This document shows positions 33,401 to 43,028 of a stretch of DNA of 64,000 nucleotides, in pieces. The number at the start of each line of letters is the position of its first letter. The first letter of the stretch is position 1. The stretch lies in NCBI GenBank assembly GCA_015065975.1, contig SVPG01000004.1, positions 1-64,000 on the forward strand, given 5' to 3'. The position numbers and the translations under genes are program-made. Source of the stretch: Oscillospiraceae bacterium (lineage in GTDB: Bacteria; Bacillota; Clostridia; Oscillospirales; Acutalibacteraceae). The notes under the pieces were generated by a model, which did not search any database, was not told where the DNA came from, and was given only the letters and a program-made list of their open reading frames with translations.

Positions 33401-34692
33401 CAGCTACGGTCATAGGTGCCGGTCTTGCGGGCTGCGAGGCAGCGTGGCAGCTTGCGCAGGCAGGAATCGAGGTCACGCTTTACGAAATGAAGCCAAAAAG
33501 ATTCTCGCCCGCGCACACAAACCCCGGTTTTGCCGAGCTCGTGTGTTCAAATTCGCTCAAGGCTTCGAGAATAGCTTCTGCGGCTGGTCTCATGAAGGAA
33601 GAAATGCGAAGACTGGGAAGCGTGCTTCTGCCGATAGCCGATGAATGTTCGGTTGCGGCGGGAGGAGCGCTTGCGGTCGACCGTGAGCTTTTTTCAAAGA
33701 AGGTTACGGAGAAGATAAGGTCTCACCCGCTCATCAATGTGGTCGAGGAGGAGGTCACGCGCATACCCGACGGCGTGTGCGTTGTGGCTACGGGACCGCT
33801 TACCGACGGAGCGCTTGCGGAAAATATCGGCGAGCTCTGCGGTCAGAGACTGAGCTTCTTTGATGCCGCAGCACCGATAGTCACCTTCGACAGCGTCGAC
33901 ATGAACGAAGCGTTCTTTGCTTCGAGATATGACAAAGGCGAGGGAGACGACTACATAAACTGCCCGATGAACAAGGAGCAGTACGAAGCTTTTTACGAGG
34001 AGCTTTCAAAGGCGGAGCGTGCACAGCAGCACGATTTCGACAAAAAGGTCTATGAAGGCTGTATGCCGATTGAAATAATGGCTCAGCGCGGTGCCGATAC
34101 TATCCGTTTCGGACCGATGAAGCCTGTGGGACTCAGAGACCCGAAAACGGGTCACAGACCGTGGGCAAATCTCCAGCTCAGACGTGAGGACGCATCGGGA
34201 ACAATGTTCAATCTCGTCGGATTTCAGACAAACCTCAAATTCGGTGAGCAGAAACGTGTTTTCTCGATGATTCCTGCGCTGCGCAATGCGGAATTTGTCA
34301 GATACGGAGTTATGCACAGAAACACATTTATCGACTCGCCGCGTCTGCTTTGTGCCGATTATTCGATGAGGACAAGACCGGAGCTCTTTTTCGCAGGTCA
34401 GATGACAGGTGTCGAAGGGTATATGGAATCGGCAGGCTCGGGACTTCTGGCAGGTCTCAATGCGGCAAGAAGGCTTAAGGGGCAGCAGCCGTTTGTGCTG
34501 AAAAACGACACGATGCTCGGAGCGCTTGCCTGTTATATAAGCTCGAGCGAGACGGCAAATTTCCAGCCGATGGGCGCAAATTTCGGCATCTTACCGCCCA
34601 TCGAGCCGAAAATCAGGAACAAACAGGAGCGCTATGAGGCTCTCAGCCGGCGCGCTCTTGATTCATTACGGCAATCAATGGAAACAAAATAG
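33397..34692 (+). CDS. trmFO: Folate-dependent tRNA m5U54 methyltransferase TrmFO
   Basis: A 431-residue FAD-dependent enzyme that forms 5-methyluridine at tRNA position 54 with methylenetetrahydrofolate. The N-terminal FAD loop is VIGAGLAGCEAAWQLAQAG, then LYEMKPKRFSPAHTNPGFAE. GLLAGLNAARRLKG is the C-terminal FAD contact, and LPPIEPKIRNKQERYEALSR ends the family core. It starts with GTG overlapping the topA stop (GTGA). topA-trmFO order is common in Firmicutes. Confidence 0.97.
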   Translation: MTATVIGAGLAGCEAAWQLAQAGIEVTLYEMKPKRFSPAHTNPGFAELVCSNSLKASRIASAAGLMKEEMRRLGSVLLPIADECSVAAGGALAVDRELFSKKVTEKIRSHPLINVVEEEVTRIPDGVCVVATGPLTDGALAENIGELCGQRLSFFDAAAPIVTFDSVDMNEAFFASRYDKGEGDDYINCPMNKEQYEAFYEELSKAERAQQHDFDKKVYEGCMPIEIMAQRGADTIRFGPMKPVGLRDPKTGHRPWANLQLRREDASGTMFNLVGFQTNLKFGEQKRVFSMIPALRNAEFVRYGVMHRNTFIDSPRLLCADYSMRTRPELFFAGQMTGVEGYMESAGSGLLAGLNAARRLKGQQPFVLKNDTMLGALACYISSSETANFQPMGANFGILPPIEPKIRNKQERYEALSRRALDSLRQSMETK

Positions 34693-34729
34693 GAGAGGAG
34701 AGAACCCGCTTTGCGGGTCGGATCGAAAA

Positions 34730-35731
34730 ATGAAAATCATAGTTGACGCTTTCGGCGGTGACAACGCGCCTCTTGAGATACTCAAGGGCTGTGAAATGGC
34801 AATCAAAAAGTATGACGACCTCGAGATACTCCTTGTCGGCAGCACGGAGAAAATCAACGAGTGCGCAAAAGAAAACTCCATAAGTCTCAAAAAGATGGAG
34901 ATACTCGAAGCTCCCGATGTCATCTCGATGGAGGAACACCCCAACGAGCTGAGAAAGAGCAAGAAGAATTCCTCTCTTGCAGTTGCTCTCAGAGCGCTTG
35001 CAGAGGATAAGGGCGACGGTTTTGTCGGCGCGGGCAGCACAGGTGCCACACTTATGGGAGCTACCACCATCGTCGGCAGAATCAAGGGCGTCAAGAGACC
35101 TGCGATCGCTCCCGTTATGCCCAAGATGGACGGTTTCTTCATGCTGTGCGACAGCGGCGCAAATGCCGACTGCCGTCCCGAAATGCTTGTCCAGTTTGCA
35201 AAGATGGGCAGCATCTACATGGAGAAGGTCATGGGTGTCACAAATCCCAGAGTCGGTCTTGCAAACATCGGTACAGAGGACACCAAGGGCGATTCCCTCA
35301 GAACCGAGACTTTCCCGCTTCTCAAGGAATCGGAGCTCAACTTTGTCGGAAATATCGAGTCGAGAGAGATTCCGTATGATGCATGCGATGTCGTTGTAAC
35401 TGACGGCTTTACAGGCAACATTATCCTCAAGCTCTATGAGGGTGTTGCAGGCGCTCTCATGAAGAAGGTCAAGGGCGTGTTCAAGAAGTCTCTCAAGAAC
35501 AAGCTTGCGGCTTCGGTCGTGCTCAAGGATATGAAGACCATGGCAAAGCAGGTCGACGCAAACGAATACGGCGGAGCACCCTTCCTCGGTGTCAAGAAGC
35601 CCGTATTCAAGGCTCACGGAAACAGTAAGGCTCAGACCTTCTGCAACGCTATCGGTATGGCCATGGAGTTTGTCAGAAACGACGTTGTCGGTGCGATAAC
35701 CGATGCACTCGCAAAGGGCGAGGAAGAATAA
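34730..35731 (+). CDS. plsX: Phosphate acyltransferase PlsX
   Basis: A 333-residue enzyme producing acyl-phosphate from acyl-ACP for phosphatidic acid synthesis. It starts MKIIVDAFGGDNAPLEILKG and shows LADEKG-like ALAEDKGDGFVGAGSTGATL near 91 and EYGGAPFLGVKKPVFKAHGN near 282. The ATG at 34730 is far (29 bases) from the AGGAGAGGAG that ends at 34700. A hairpin ACCCGC/GCGGGT sits between them and could bring the SD closer. rnc follows; no acpP is seen between plsX and rnc. Confidence 0.95.
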   Translation: MKIIVDAFGGDNAPLEILKGCEMAIKKYDDLEILLVGSTEKINECAKENSISLKKMEILEAPDVISMEEHPNELRKSKKNSSLAVALRALAEDKGDGFVGAGSTGATLMGATTIVGRIKGVKRPAIAPVMPKMDGFFMLCDSGANADCRPEMLVQFAKMGSIYMEKVMGVTNPRVGLANIGTEDTKGDSLRTETFPLLKESELNFVGNIESREIPYDACDVVVTDGFTGNIILKLYEGVAGALMKKVKGVFKKSLKNKLAASVVLKDMKTMAKQVDANEYGGAPFLGVKKPVFKAHGNSKAQTFCNAIGMAMEFVRNDVVGAITDALAKGEEE

Positions 35732-35740
35732 TAAAAATTT

Positions 35741-35768
35741 TCGGGGGAGGGCATTTGTCCTTCCCCGA
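35741..35768 (+). promoter_or_regulatory. Hairpin just upstream of rnc
   Basis: A 10-bp stem TCGGGGGAGG/CCTTCCCCGA (one G-T pair) with an 8-base loop lies in the plsX-rnc gap, 25 bases before the rnc start. No T-run follows. It may be an RNA processing or regulatory element. Confidence 0.5.
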
Positions 35769-35793
35769 GGATATGCAGCGGAGGTGACAGGTT

Positions 35794-36465
35794 TTGGAAA
35801 GACTTCAGGAAAGAATAAATTACAGATTCAATAATCCCGAGCTTCTTCGGACGGCTCTTACCCATTCTTCCTACGCAAACGAGGGAAGAGGACTGAGAAG
35901 CAACGAGCGTCTTGAGTTTCTGGGCGATTCAGTGCTCAGTATCGTGGTGTCCGAATACCTGTTTGAGCTTTTCAAAAACAAGCAGGAGGGCGATCTGACA
36001 AAGCTGAGAGCCGCTCTTGTATGTGAAAAGACCCTTGCTGAATTTGCGCGAGGTGTTTCGCTCGGTGAATGTCTGCTTCTCGGAAAAGGTGAGCAGAATA
36101 CCGGCGGAAGGGAGCGTCCGTCCATTTTATCCGATGCGTTTGAAGCTGTTATCGCGGCGATTTTTCTCGACGGCGGAATGAAGGCAGCAAAGGAATTTGT
36201 GCTTTCGTTTGTTGTCGAAGAGCTCAAGAAACCCGCTGCAAGATCGTCATCGGATTACAAGACCACTCTTCAGGAGATCGTCCAGCAGAACAGCGAGGAG
36301 AAGCTGGAGTATGTCCTGGTGGGTGAGAGCGGTCCCGACCACAACAAGCGTTTTACCGTCGAGGTGCATCTCAACAGCAATGTTATAGGCAAGGGCAGCG
36401 GCAGAAGCAAGAAGGCCGCCGAACAGCAGGCAGCACGTCAGGCACTGGAGCTGATGGGCGAGTGA
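35794..36465 (+). CDS. rnc: Ribonuclease III
   Basis: A 223-residue double-strand-specific RNase that processes rRNA and other RNAs. The nuclease signature NERLEFLGDSVLSIVVSEYL is near residues 36-55, with LTHSSYANE just before it; the catalytic Asp/Glu of LSDAFEAVIAAIF are near 109-121. A C-terminal dsRNA-binding domain (DYKTTLQEIVQQN onward, GSGRSKKAAEQQAARQALEL) is complete. It starts with TTG, supported by GGAGGTGA upstream. Confidence 0.96.
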   Translation: MERLQERINYRFNNPELLRTALTHSSYANEGRGLRSNERLEFLGDSVLSIVVSEYLFELFKNKQEGDLTKLRAALVCEKTLAEFARGVSLGECLLLGKGEQNTGGRERPSILSDAFEAVIAAIFLDGGMKAAKEFVLSFVVEELKKPAARSSSDYKTTLQEIVQQNSEEKLEYVLVGESGPDHNKRFTVEVHLNSNVIGKGSGRSKKAAEQQAARQALELMGE

Positions 36466-37469
36466 GACACGCGAATATTGCGGTCTTTGTACCGCACGCA
36501 GGGTGTCCGCACACCTGCTCGTTCTGCAATCAGAAAACAATTTCCGGCTGCTCGGCACAGCCGACGGCAGCCGATGTCACACAGACGATAGAGAATGCTC
36601 TGTCCTATCTCGGCAACAGGGCAAAGGACGCTGAGATAGCGTTCTTCGGCGGAAGCTTCACAGCCATCGACAGGCAATATATGATATCCCTGCTCGAAGC
36701 GGCAAAGCCGTATATCGACAGCGGCAGGCTGTACGGAATACGGTGCTCGACCCGCCCGGACTGTATCGATGAAGAGGTGCTTGAGCTTCTAAAAAGCTAT
36801 TCGGTGACATCGATCGAGCTCGGTGCGCAGAGTATGTCGGACAGGGTGCTCAGGCTCAATGAGAGAGGTCATCGGGCACAGGACGTCGTGAAGGCGGCGC
36901 AGCTTGTCAGACAGTACGGTTTTGAACTCGGGCTTCAGATGATGACCGGTCTTTACGGTGACGATGATGAAGGTGCCGTGTATACCGCGCAGGAGATTGC
37001 AAAGCTCGGACCCGACACGGTCAGGATATATCCGACGGTAGTGCTCAGGGGAACAAAGCTTGCAGAGCTTTACGTTAATGGTGAATACCGTCCGCAGCCG
37101 CTCGAAGGTGCGGTCGGTATATGCGCGGCGCTGCTGCGCTTTTTCTATGAAAGAGGAATAGATGTCATAAAGCTCGGACTTCACGCTGAGGATGGGGTCG
37201 AGCGGGATTATCTTGCGGGAGCGTATCACCCCGCACTCAGAGAGCTTGCCGAGGGTCGGATATATCTCGATGAGGCTGAAAGGCAGATAAAGGAAAAGGG
37301 GATCTCGGGAAGGATAACGGTTCTGTGTCCAAAGGGCGAGATAAGCAAGGTTGTCGGTCAGCACAGGTGCAATATCCTGCGGCTGTCACAGCTCGGCTGC
37401 GACGCGAAGGTCTCGGCAAGGGAAGGAATCGGGAAATATTCTCTTGAGATAATATCAGAACAGAAATAA
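36462..37469 (+). CDS. Radical SAM protein (Elp3-like core) between rnc and smc
   Basis: A 335-residue radical SAM enzyme with the cluster motif CPHTCSFCNQ near residues 14-23, FFGGSFTAIDRQYM near 64, and SIELGAQSMSDRVLRLNERG near 114, the pattern of Elp3-type radical SAM domains. It lacks the acetyltransferase domain of full Elp3. Homologues sit beside rnc or smc in many clostridia, but the reaction is unknown; tRNA modification is a guess from the Elp3 similarity. Its GTG overlaps the rnc stop (GTGA), so the genes are coupled. Confidence 0.88.
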   Translation: MRHANIAVFVPHAGCPHTCSFCNQKTISGCSAQPTAADVTQTIENALSYLGNRAKDAEIAFFGGSFTAIDRQYMISLLEAAKPYIDSGRLYGIRCSTRPDCIDEEVLELLKSYSVTSIELGAQSMSDRVLRLNERGHRAQDVVKAAQLVRQYGFELGLQMMTGLYGDDDEGAVYTAQEIAKLGPDTVRIYPTVVLRGTKLAELYVNGEYRPQPLEGAVGICAALLRFFYERGIDVIKLGLHAEDGVERDYLAGAYHPALRELAEGRIYLDEAERQIKEKGISGRITVLCPKGEISKVVGQHRCNILRLSQLGCDAKVSAREGIGKYSLEIISEQK

Positions 37470-37524
37470 GGTATTTTGGGAAGAAAGGCGAGTTCCTGAA
37501 AATATACGGAACGTTCGGTGTAAT

Positions 37525-40500
37525 ATGGTACTTAAATCTTTGCAGATTTCGGGATTCAAATCGTTCCCCGACAAAATAAAGCTTGATTTCGAAAAGGGTA
37601 TTACCGCCTGCGTCGGTCCTAACGGCAGCGGTAAGAGTAATATAAGCGATGCGATGCGCTGGGTTCTCGGTGAGCAGGCACCGAGCGTGCTTCGTATCAA
37701 GAATATGGAGAAGATAATCTTCGAAGGCTCCGATACCCGCAAGGCGCAGGGTATGGCGGAGGTAATCCTTGTCATTGACAACAGCGACCGCAGACTGCCC
37801 GTTGACAGTGACGAGGTCGCCGTTGCAAGACGCTATTACCGAAGCGGTGCGAGCGATTATCTCATCAACGGCAAATCGGTGCGTCTGCTCGATATCAACC
37901 GAATGTTTATGGATACAGGCCTTGGCAGGGACGGTTATTCCATCATCGGTCAGGGCAGAATAGCCGATATCGTCACAGCGCGTTCGAAGGACAGACGTGT
38001 TATATTCGAAGAGGCTGCAGGTATTTCAAAATACCGTTACAGAAGAGCCGAGGCGGAGAATTATCTCAAAAAGGCAGAGGATAACCTCGTCCATCTCAAT
38101 GTCCTTATGAGCGACCTTGAGGGACGTGTTGGTCCTCTCGAGAAGGAAGCCGAAAAGGCAAAGAAATACCGCGTTATCAGCGAAGAGCTCAAGGTCAACG
38201 AGATCGGTCTCTGGCTTGCGACAATGTCCCGATCAAAGGCGACATTGCGCGATTATGATTACAAGATAATGCTTGTGCAGACACAGCAGGAGGAGCTTTC
38301 GGGCGAGCTTGAGCAGTTTGACGCCGATGTCAACCAGCTTGAGATGAGAGATGCAGAGCTTCTCGCAGGCAAGGACGAAAGCCTCAGAAATGCATCTTCT
38401 CTCGAAGAGCAGTCGGCGCGACTCGAGGGTGATGCGGCCGTTATTGACAATGATATTTCCCACTGTGAGGGCGATATAAAGAGAATCGAGGAGGAGATCG
38501 AGCAGTCCAGAAAAGAGGACAGCGAGGTTTTTGACGAGATATCGGGCAGGGAAAAGGAGCTTGAAAACAAGCGTGCAGCGATAGGCGAGAAGGAAAAGTA
38601 TGCCGATTCGCTCAGACAGCAGGCACAGAGCCTCAGCGACAGCGAGGCTGACTGCTCCCAGGCTCTCGCTCAGCTTATAAACGAGCAGGGAACGATAACT
38701 GCCGACGCTGCGGGATACAGGGTTTCCCTTGCTGCGGCACAGTCGCAGATTTCCGAGCTTGACAGCAGAGGAAAAACAGTCGAGGAGGCTCTCGCTTCCT
38801 ACGAAAAATCCATTGTCGAGCTTGAGGAGAGACTCGGTCTTTCAAAGCAGGCACAGGAAAAGGCACAGTCAAAGGTCGCCGAGCTTACAAATGCGGTGGC
38901 AGGAATAAAAATGAAGATGGCGCGCCAGCAGTCGAAGATGGACGAGAGCCGCAAGCTCGCCGAAAATCTCAGGGTTGAGGCGCTGCAGAGCCGCAAGCAG
39001 GCGCAGATGTTTGAAGACCTCGAGAAGAATCTCGACGGTTTCCAGCACAGCGTAAAAACCATCATGAAACGTGCCGAGGCGGGTGCACTGCGCGGCATAC
39101 ACGGACCCGTGTCCAAGCTTATCGAGGTGCCCGACGAGTATGCAACCGCGATAGAGGTGGCGCTCGGCGCAACAGCGCAGAATATCGTTGTTGACAACGA
39201 AGATCATCTCAAGCGTGCCGTCGAATATCTCAAGCAGAACAAGGCGGGCAGAGCGACCTTCCTTTCGATAACGACCATAAAGGGAAAACGCCTCGAGGAG
39301 AGAGGTCTTGAGGATTTCGGAGGGTACGTCGGTATAGCGTCCGACTTTGTTTCCTGCGATCCGAAATATGATGAAATAGTCAGAAATCTTCTCGGCAGAG
39401 TCTGTGTAGTTGAGACGCTTACGGATGCTCTGGAGATGGCTCGAAGATACGGTCACAGATTCCGTGTTGTCACTCTCGACGGTCAGATAATCAACGCCGG
39501 CGGTTCGGTCACGGGCGGTTATATAAGCAAGAAAACAGGTCTTATTTCGCGAAAGAGCGAGCTTGAAAAACTCAGAGCGACAGCCGATGAGCTTGAGAAA
39601 AAATCAGCTGAGGCACAGCAGGAGTACGAGCGGCTCAAGCAGAAAGCGGCAGCCGACGAAGCACAGCTTGTCGGTGCGCAGGGCGAGCTTACAACAGCGC
39701 AGGAGGACAGAATGCGCTTTGAAGCCGATGCACGCATAACCGAGTCTCAGATAAAGCTCAACCGCGAGGAGTCGCAGCAGCTCAGACAGGAATCGAGTTA
39801 TTCCCGGCAGCGCCGTGAAAATCTCGTCAGAGAGCAGCAGACGCTCGAAGAAAAGATTTCCGAATGTGAAGAAAAGCTTGCGCTTCTCGGCGAAAAGATT
39901 TCAGAACGCAGCGGCAGTGCAGAGAAGATAAGCGGTGAACGCGAGCGGCTGTCGGCGCTTATGAACGAGGCGGGACTTGAGATACTTGCGCTGGCAAAAG
40001 AGGCGGAAGCAATCGAGGAAATGATCGCTTCGCTCAACGACAGAAGACAGCGTGACAAGGGCAAGGAAACCACGCTCAGAGAACAGATCGTTCAGGTTGA
40101 GGAAAGAATAAAGGAGCTTGCCGCACAGGCTGAAGAGCTGCGCTCGCAGGCACAGATGAAAAAGGAACAGGCGGCTGAGAAGCGCGATGGAATAATCGGT
40201 ATTGAACGCCAGCGCGATTCCATCGGAGCGAGGATCAAGGAGCTTAGACAGAACTCCAGAGATGCTCTCTCGAAGAGGGAGGAGTACATCAGGGAGATCG
40301 AACGTCTCGGCGGCAAGAAGGATCAGCTCAGCGCAGAGCTCGACAACATCACTCTCAAGCTTTCCGAAGAGTACGGCATGAGCTACAGAGAGGCATCGGA
40401 GCATTATGATGCTGCCGAGGACGAGCCTGCCGCAAAGAGAAAGGTAGCCGAGCTTCGCGGAAAGATAAGAGCACTCGGTCACGTCAACCTCGGAGCGGAA

Positions 40501-41106
40501 GAAGAGTTCAAGGTAGTGTTCGAGAAGTACACAACCTATAAGACTCAGATGACCGATATCGAGAAGTCAAAGGCGGAGCTGCTCAAGATGATCGACGAGC
40601 TGACCGAGAATATGAAGGTCAAGTTCACCGAAAGCTTCAAGCTTATCAACAAGAACTTCTCGGAGATATTCCCCGAGCTGTTCGGCGGCGGTTCGGCGCG
40701 TCTCGAGCTCAGCGAGCCCGAGGACTGCCTCAATTCGGGAATTGCGATCGAGATAACCGCACCCGGAAAGAGTCCGAAGAGCGACACCGAAAGCTTCTCG
40801 GGCGGTGAAAAGGCGCTTATCGCCGTTGCGATTTATTTCGCCATAATGAAGGTCAATCCGTCGCCCTTCTGTGTGCTTGACGAGATCGACTCGGCGCTCG
40901 ACGAACACAATGTTGACAATATCGCAAGATATATCGACCGCATGAGCGATACGACCCAGTACATCGTCATAACCCACCGCCGCGGAATGATGGAGGCGGC
41001 ACGTATGCTCTACGGTGTAACAAAGAAAAACGACGGTGTGTCAAGACTTATCGAGCTTGATATCAGCGAGGTCGAGGAAAAGCTCGGCATGACATCGGAT
41101 AATTAG
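37525..41106 (+). CDS. smc: Chromosome segregation protein SMC
   Basis: A 1,193-residue SMC ATPase, the core of condensin with ScpA/ScpB (not in this window). Walker A GPNGSGKSNISDAMRWVLG is at residues 32-50. Long coiled coils enclose a hinge at roughly 510-660 (RGIHGPVSKLIEVPDEYATA, then NAGGSVTGGYI). The C-terminal head has SFSGGEKALIAVAIYFA near 1090 and Walker B FCVLDEIDSALDEHNVDN near 1113. Length is typical. rnc-smc-ftsY is a conserved Firmicutes order. Confidence 0.98.
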   Translation: MVLKSLQISGFKSFPDKIKLDFEKGITACVGPNGSGKSNISDAMRWVLGEQAPSVLRIKNMEKIIFEGSDTRKAQGMAEVILVIDNSDRRLPVDSDEVAVARRYYRSGASDYLINGKSVRLLDINRMFMDTGLGRDGYSIIGQGRIADIVTARSKDRRVIFEEAAGISKYRYRRAEAENYLKKAEDNLVHLNVLMSDLEGRVGPLEKEAEKAKKYRVISEELKVNEIGLWLATMSRSKATLRDYDYKIMLVQTQQEELSGELEQFDADVNQLEMRDAELLAGKDESLRNASSLEEQSARLEGDAAVIDNDISHCEGDIKRIEEEIEQSRKEDSEVFDEISGREKELENKRAAIGEKEKYADSLRQQAQSLSDSEADCSQALAQLINEQGTITADAAGYRVSLAAAQSQISELDSRGKTVEEALASYEKSIVELEERLGLSKQAQEKAQSKVAELTNAVAGIKMKMARQQSKMDESRKLAENLRVEALQSRKQAQMFEDLEKNLDGFQHSVKTIMKRAEAGALRGIHGPVSKLIEVPDEYATAIEVALGATAQNIVVDNEDHLKRAVEYLKQNKAGRATFLSITTIKGKRLEERGLEDFGGYVGIASDFVSCDPKYDEIVRNLLGRVCVVETLTDALEMARRYGHRFRVVTLDGQIINAGGSVTGGYISKKTGLISRKSELEKLRATADELEKKSAEAQQEYERLKQKAAADEAQLVGAQGELTTAQEDRMRFEADARITESQIKLNREESQQLRQESSYSRQRRENLVREQQTLEEKISECEEKLALLGEKISERSGSAEKISGERERLSALMNEAGLEILALAKEAEAIEEMIASLNDRRQRDKGKETTLREQIVQVEERIKELAAQAEELRSQAQMKKEQAAEKRDGIIGIERQRDSIGARIKELRQNSRDALSKREEYIREIERLGGKKDQLSAELDNITLKLSEEYGMSYREASEHYDAAEDEPAAKRKVAELRGKIRALGHVNLGAEEEFKVVFEKYTTYKTQMTDIEKSKAELLKMIDELTENMKVKFTESFKLINKNFSEIFPELFGGGSARLELSEPEDCLNSGIAIEITAPGKSPKSDTESFSGGEKALIAVAIYFAIMKVNPSPFCVLDEIDSALDEHNVDNIARYIDRMSDTTQYIVITHRRGMMEAARMLYGVTKKNDGVSRLIELDISEVEEKLGMTSDN

Positions 41107-41126
41107 CAGAAAGGATTTTAAGTTTT

Positions 41127-42032
41127 ATGGGATTTTTTGAAAAAATAAAGCAGGGTCTCAAAAAGACCAAGGAAGGCATTTTCGGCAAGGTCGATTCCTT
41201 CTTCAAGAGCTTTACGAAGATAGATGAGGAGCTTTTTGAGGAGCTCGAGGAGCTTCTTATCGCGGCTGACTGCGGCGCACCTACAGCTGCGGAAATCTGC
41301 GAGAGACTCAGAAAACGCGTCAAGGAAACAGGCACAAAGGAGCCGAACGCCGTAAAGGATCTTCTTCAGGAGGTCATCGCCGATATGATGGGCGGCGGTC
41401 AGGAGCTTGTCATCAACACCACCCCTTCCGCTATACTCGTTATCGGAGTAAACGGCGTAGGAAAGACAACCACGATCGGCAAGATGTGCGCGTCTCTCAG
41501 AGCCGAGGGCAAGAAGGTCGTAATTGCCGCTGCCGATACATTCAGAGCGGCTGCCATCGATCAGCTTGCTATATGGGCTGACCGTTCGGGCTGCGATATC
41601 GTAAAGCATTCCGAGGGCGCCGACCCCGCTGCTGTTGTATTTGATGCGGTCAATGCGGCAAAGGCAAGAGGTGCCGATGTCGTTATCATCGATACCGCAG
41701 GTCGTCTTCACAACAAGAAATATCTCATGGACGAGCTTGCAAAGATCAGCCGTGTTCTCGACAGAGAGCTTCCCGACGGCGACCGCGAGGTGCTTCTCGT
41801 TCTCGATGCAACAACAGGTCAGAACGCAGTAAATCAGGCAAAGGCATTCAAGGAGACTGCAGGTCTTACGGGCATAGTTCTCACAAAGCTCGACGGTACC
41901 GCAAGAGGCGGCGTCGTTATCGCAATCAAGCAGGATCTCGGTGTGCCCGTCAAGTATATAGGTGTCGGCGAACAGATCGACGATCTCCAGCCGTTTGATG
42001 CCAATGAATTTGCGAGGGCGTTGTTTGATTGA
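41127..42032 (+). CDS. ftsY: Signal recognition particle receptor FtsY
   Basis: A 301-residue GTPase that docks SRP-ribosome complexes at the membrane. The N-terminal helical N domain is followed by the G domain: [13 protein letters not shown] near 109-121, [13 protein letters not shown] near 140, [16 protein letters not shown] near 193 and [11 protein letters not shown] near 253. The acidic A domain of E. coli FtsY is missing, as in most Firmicutes, leaving a short amphipathic N-terminus. It follows smc by 20 bases and is followed after one base by the NTP pyrophosphatase. Confidence 0.98.
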   Translation: MGFFEKIKQGLKKTKEGIFGKVDSFFKSFTKIDEELFEELEELLIAADCGAPTAAEICERLRKRVKETGTKEPNAVKDLLQEVIADMMGGGQELVINTTPSAILVIGVNGVGKTTTIGKMCASLRAEGKKVVIAAADTFRAAAIDQLAIWADRSGCDIVKHSEGADPAAVVFDAVNAAKARGADVVIIDTAGRLHNKKYLMDELAKISRVLDRELPDGDREVLLVLDATTGQNAVNQAKAFKETAGLTGIVLTKLDGTARGGVVIAIKQDLGVPVKYIGVGEQIDDLQPFDANEFARALFD

Positions 42033-42033
42033 T

Positions 42034-42627
42034 ATGAAATATATAGTTGCAACACATAATAAAGGAAAAAAAGCCGAGCTTGAGCGTATTCTCAACGCTG
42101 TCGGCATCGAGGTAATGACTGCCGATGAAGCGGGCTTTGTATATGACGAGCCCGAAGAAACGGGTACAACCTTTGCTGAGAATGCCTATATCAAGGCAAA
42201 AGCGGCTTGCGAATGCTGCAATATGCCCGCAATAGCAGATGATTCGGGTCTGTGCGTCGATTATCTCGACGGTGCTCCCGGTGTGTATACAGCCAGATGG
42301 GCAGGCCCCGAGTGCAACAGCGGCACGAATATCGACAAGCTCCTTCGTGAGCTTGACGGCGTTCCTCACGAGAAGCGCGGAGCACAGTTCGTGTGCAGTA
42401 TGTGCTGCGTTTTCCCCGACGGACGCGTTATCGAGGCTGAATGTGACTGCGAGGGCTTTATAGCAACCGAGAGAGTCGGTGAGGGCGGATTCGGTTACGA
42501 CCCCGTATTCCTCATGCCCGACGGACGCGGTTTTGCCGAGGTTTCGCCCGAAATCAAGGACGAGGTAAGCCACAGAGGAAAGGCGATAAAGCTGCTGGCA
42601 CAGAAGCTTGCAGAAATGGAAAAATAA
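42034..42627 (+). CDS. rdgB: XTP/dITP diphosphatase (RdgB/HAM1)
   Basis: A 197-residue house-cleaning pyrophosphatase that removes deaminated purine nucleotides (ITP, XTP). It opens [20 protein letters not shown] with the nucleotide-binding TxNxxK motif. [34 protein letters not shown] with the catalytic Asp, and [11 protein letters not shown] near 149 follow. It begins one base after the ftsY stop, so translation is coupled. Confidence 0.96.
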   Translation: MKYIVATHNKGKKAELERILNAVGIEVMTADEAGFVYDEPEETGTTFAENAYIKAKAACECCNMPAIADDSGLCVDYLDGAPGVYTARWAGPECNSGTNIDKLLRELDGVPHEKRGAQFVCSMCCVFPDGRVIEAECDCEGFIATERVGEGGFGYDPVFLMPDGRGFAEVSPEIKDEVSHRGKAIKLLAQKLAEMEK

Positions 42628-42695
42628 TATATATAGTCCGTCACACGCTCTTCACAAATATATATTGAAATCTTAACGATTAAGAGGTATAATAA

Positions 42696-43007
42696 ATGTT
42701 AAACAGTAAACAGAGAGCCTTCCTGAGAGGTCAGGCAAATACCATCGATACAATCCTGTATGTAGGTAAAAGCGGCGTTATCGATACCGTCATAGCGCAG
42801 GCTGACGACGCTCTCAGAGTACGCGAAATAATAAAGGGCAAGGCGCTTGAAGCTGCTCCCGTTTCATCGAGAGAGGCTGCCGAGCAGATTGCCGAGAAGA
42901 CATCGTCCGAGGTCGTTCAGGTCATCGGCCGCTGTTTTGTGCTTTACAGAAGAAACAGCGAGAATCCCGTTGTTTCCGATAAACTGCCGAAGGCTAAGAA
43001 GAAATAA
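42696..43007 (+). CDS. yhbY: YhbY-type CRM RNA-binding protein
   Basis: A 103-residue protein with a single CRM domain (QRAFLRGQANTIDTILYVGK, then VIGRCFVLYRRN near 79), matching YhbY, a pre-50S ribosome-associated RNA-binding protein. AAGAGG is seen before the ATG. The order yhbY-nadD-yqeK is conserved in Firmicutes. The C-terminus ends in a short Lys-rich tail. Confidence 0.94.
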   Translation: MLNSKQRAFLRGQANTIDTILYVGKSGVIDTVIAQADDALRVREIIKGKALEAAPVSSREAAEQIAEKTSSEVVQVIGRCFVLYRRNSENPVVSDKLPKAKKK

Positions 43008-43028
43008 TCCACGAAAGGAAGATCTACC

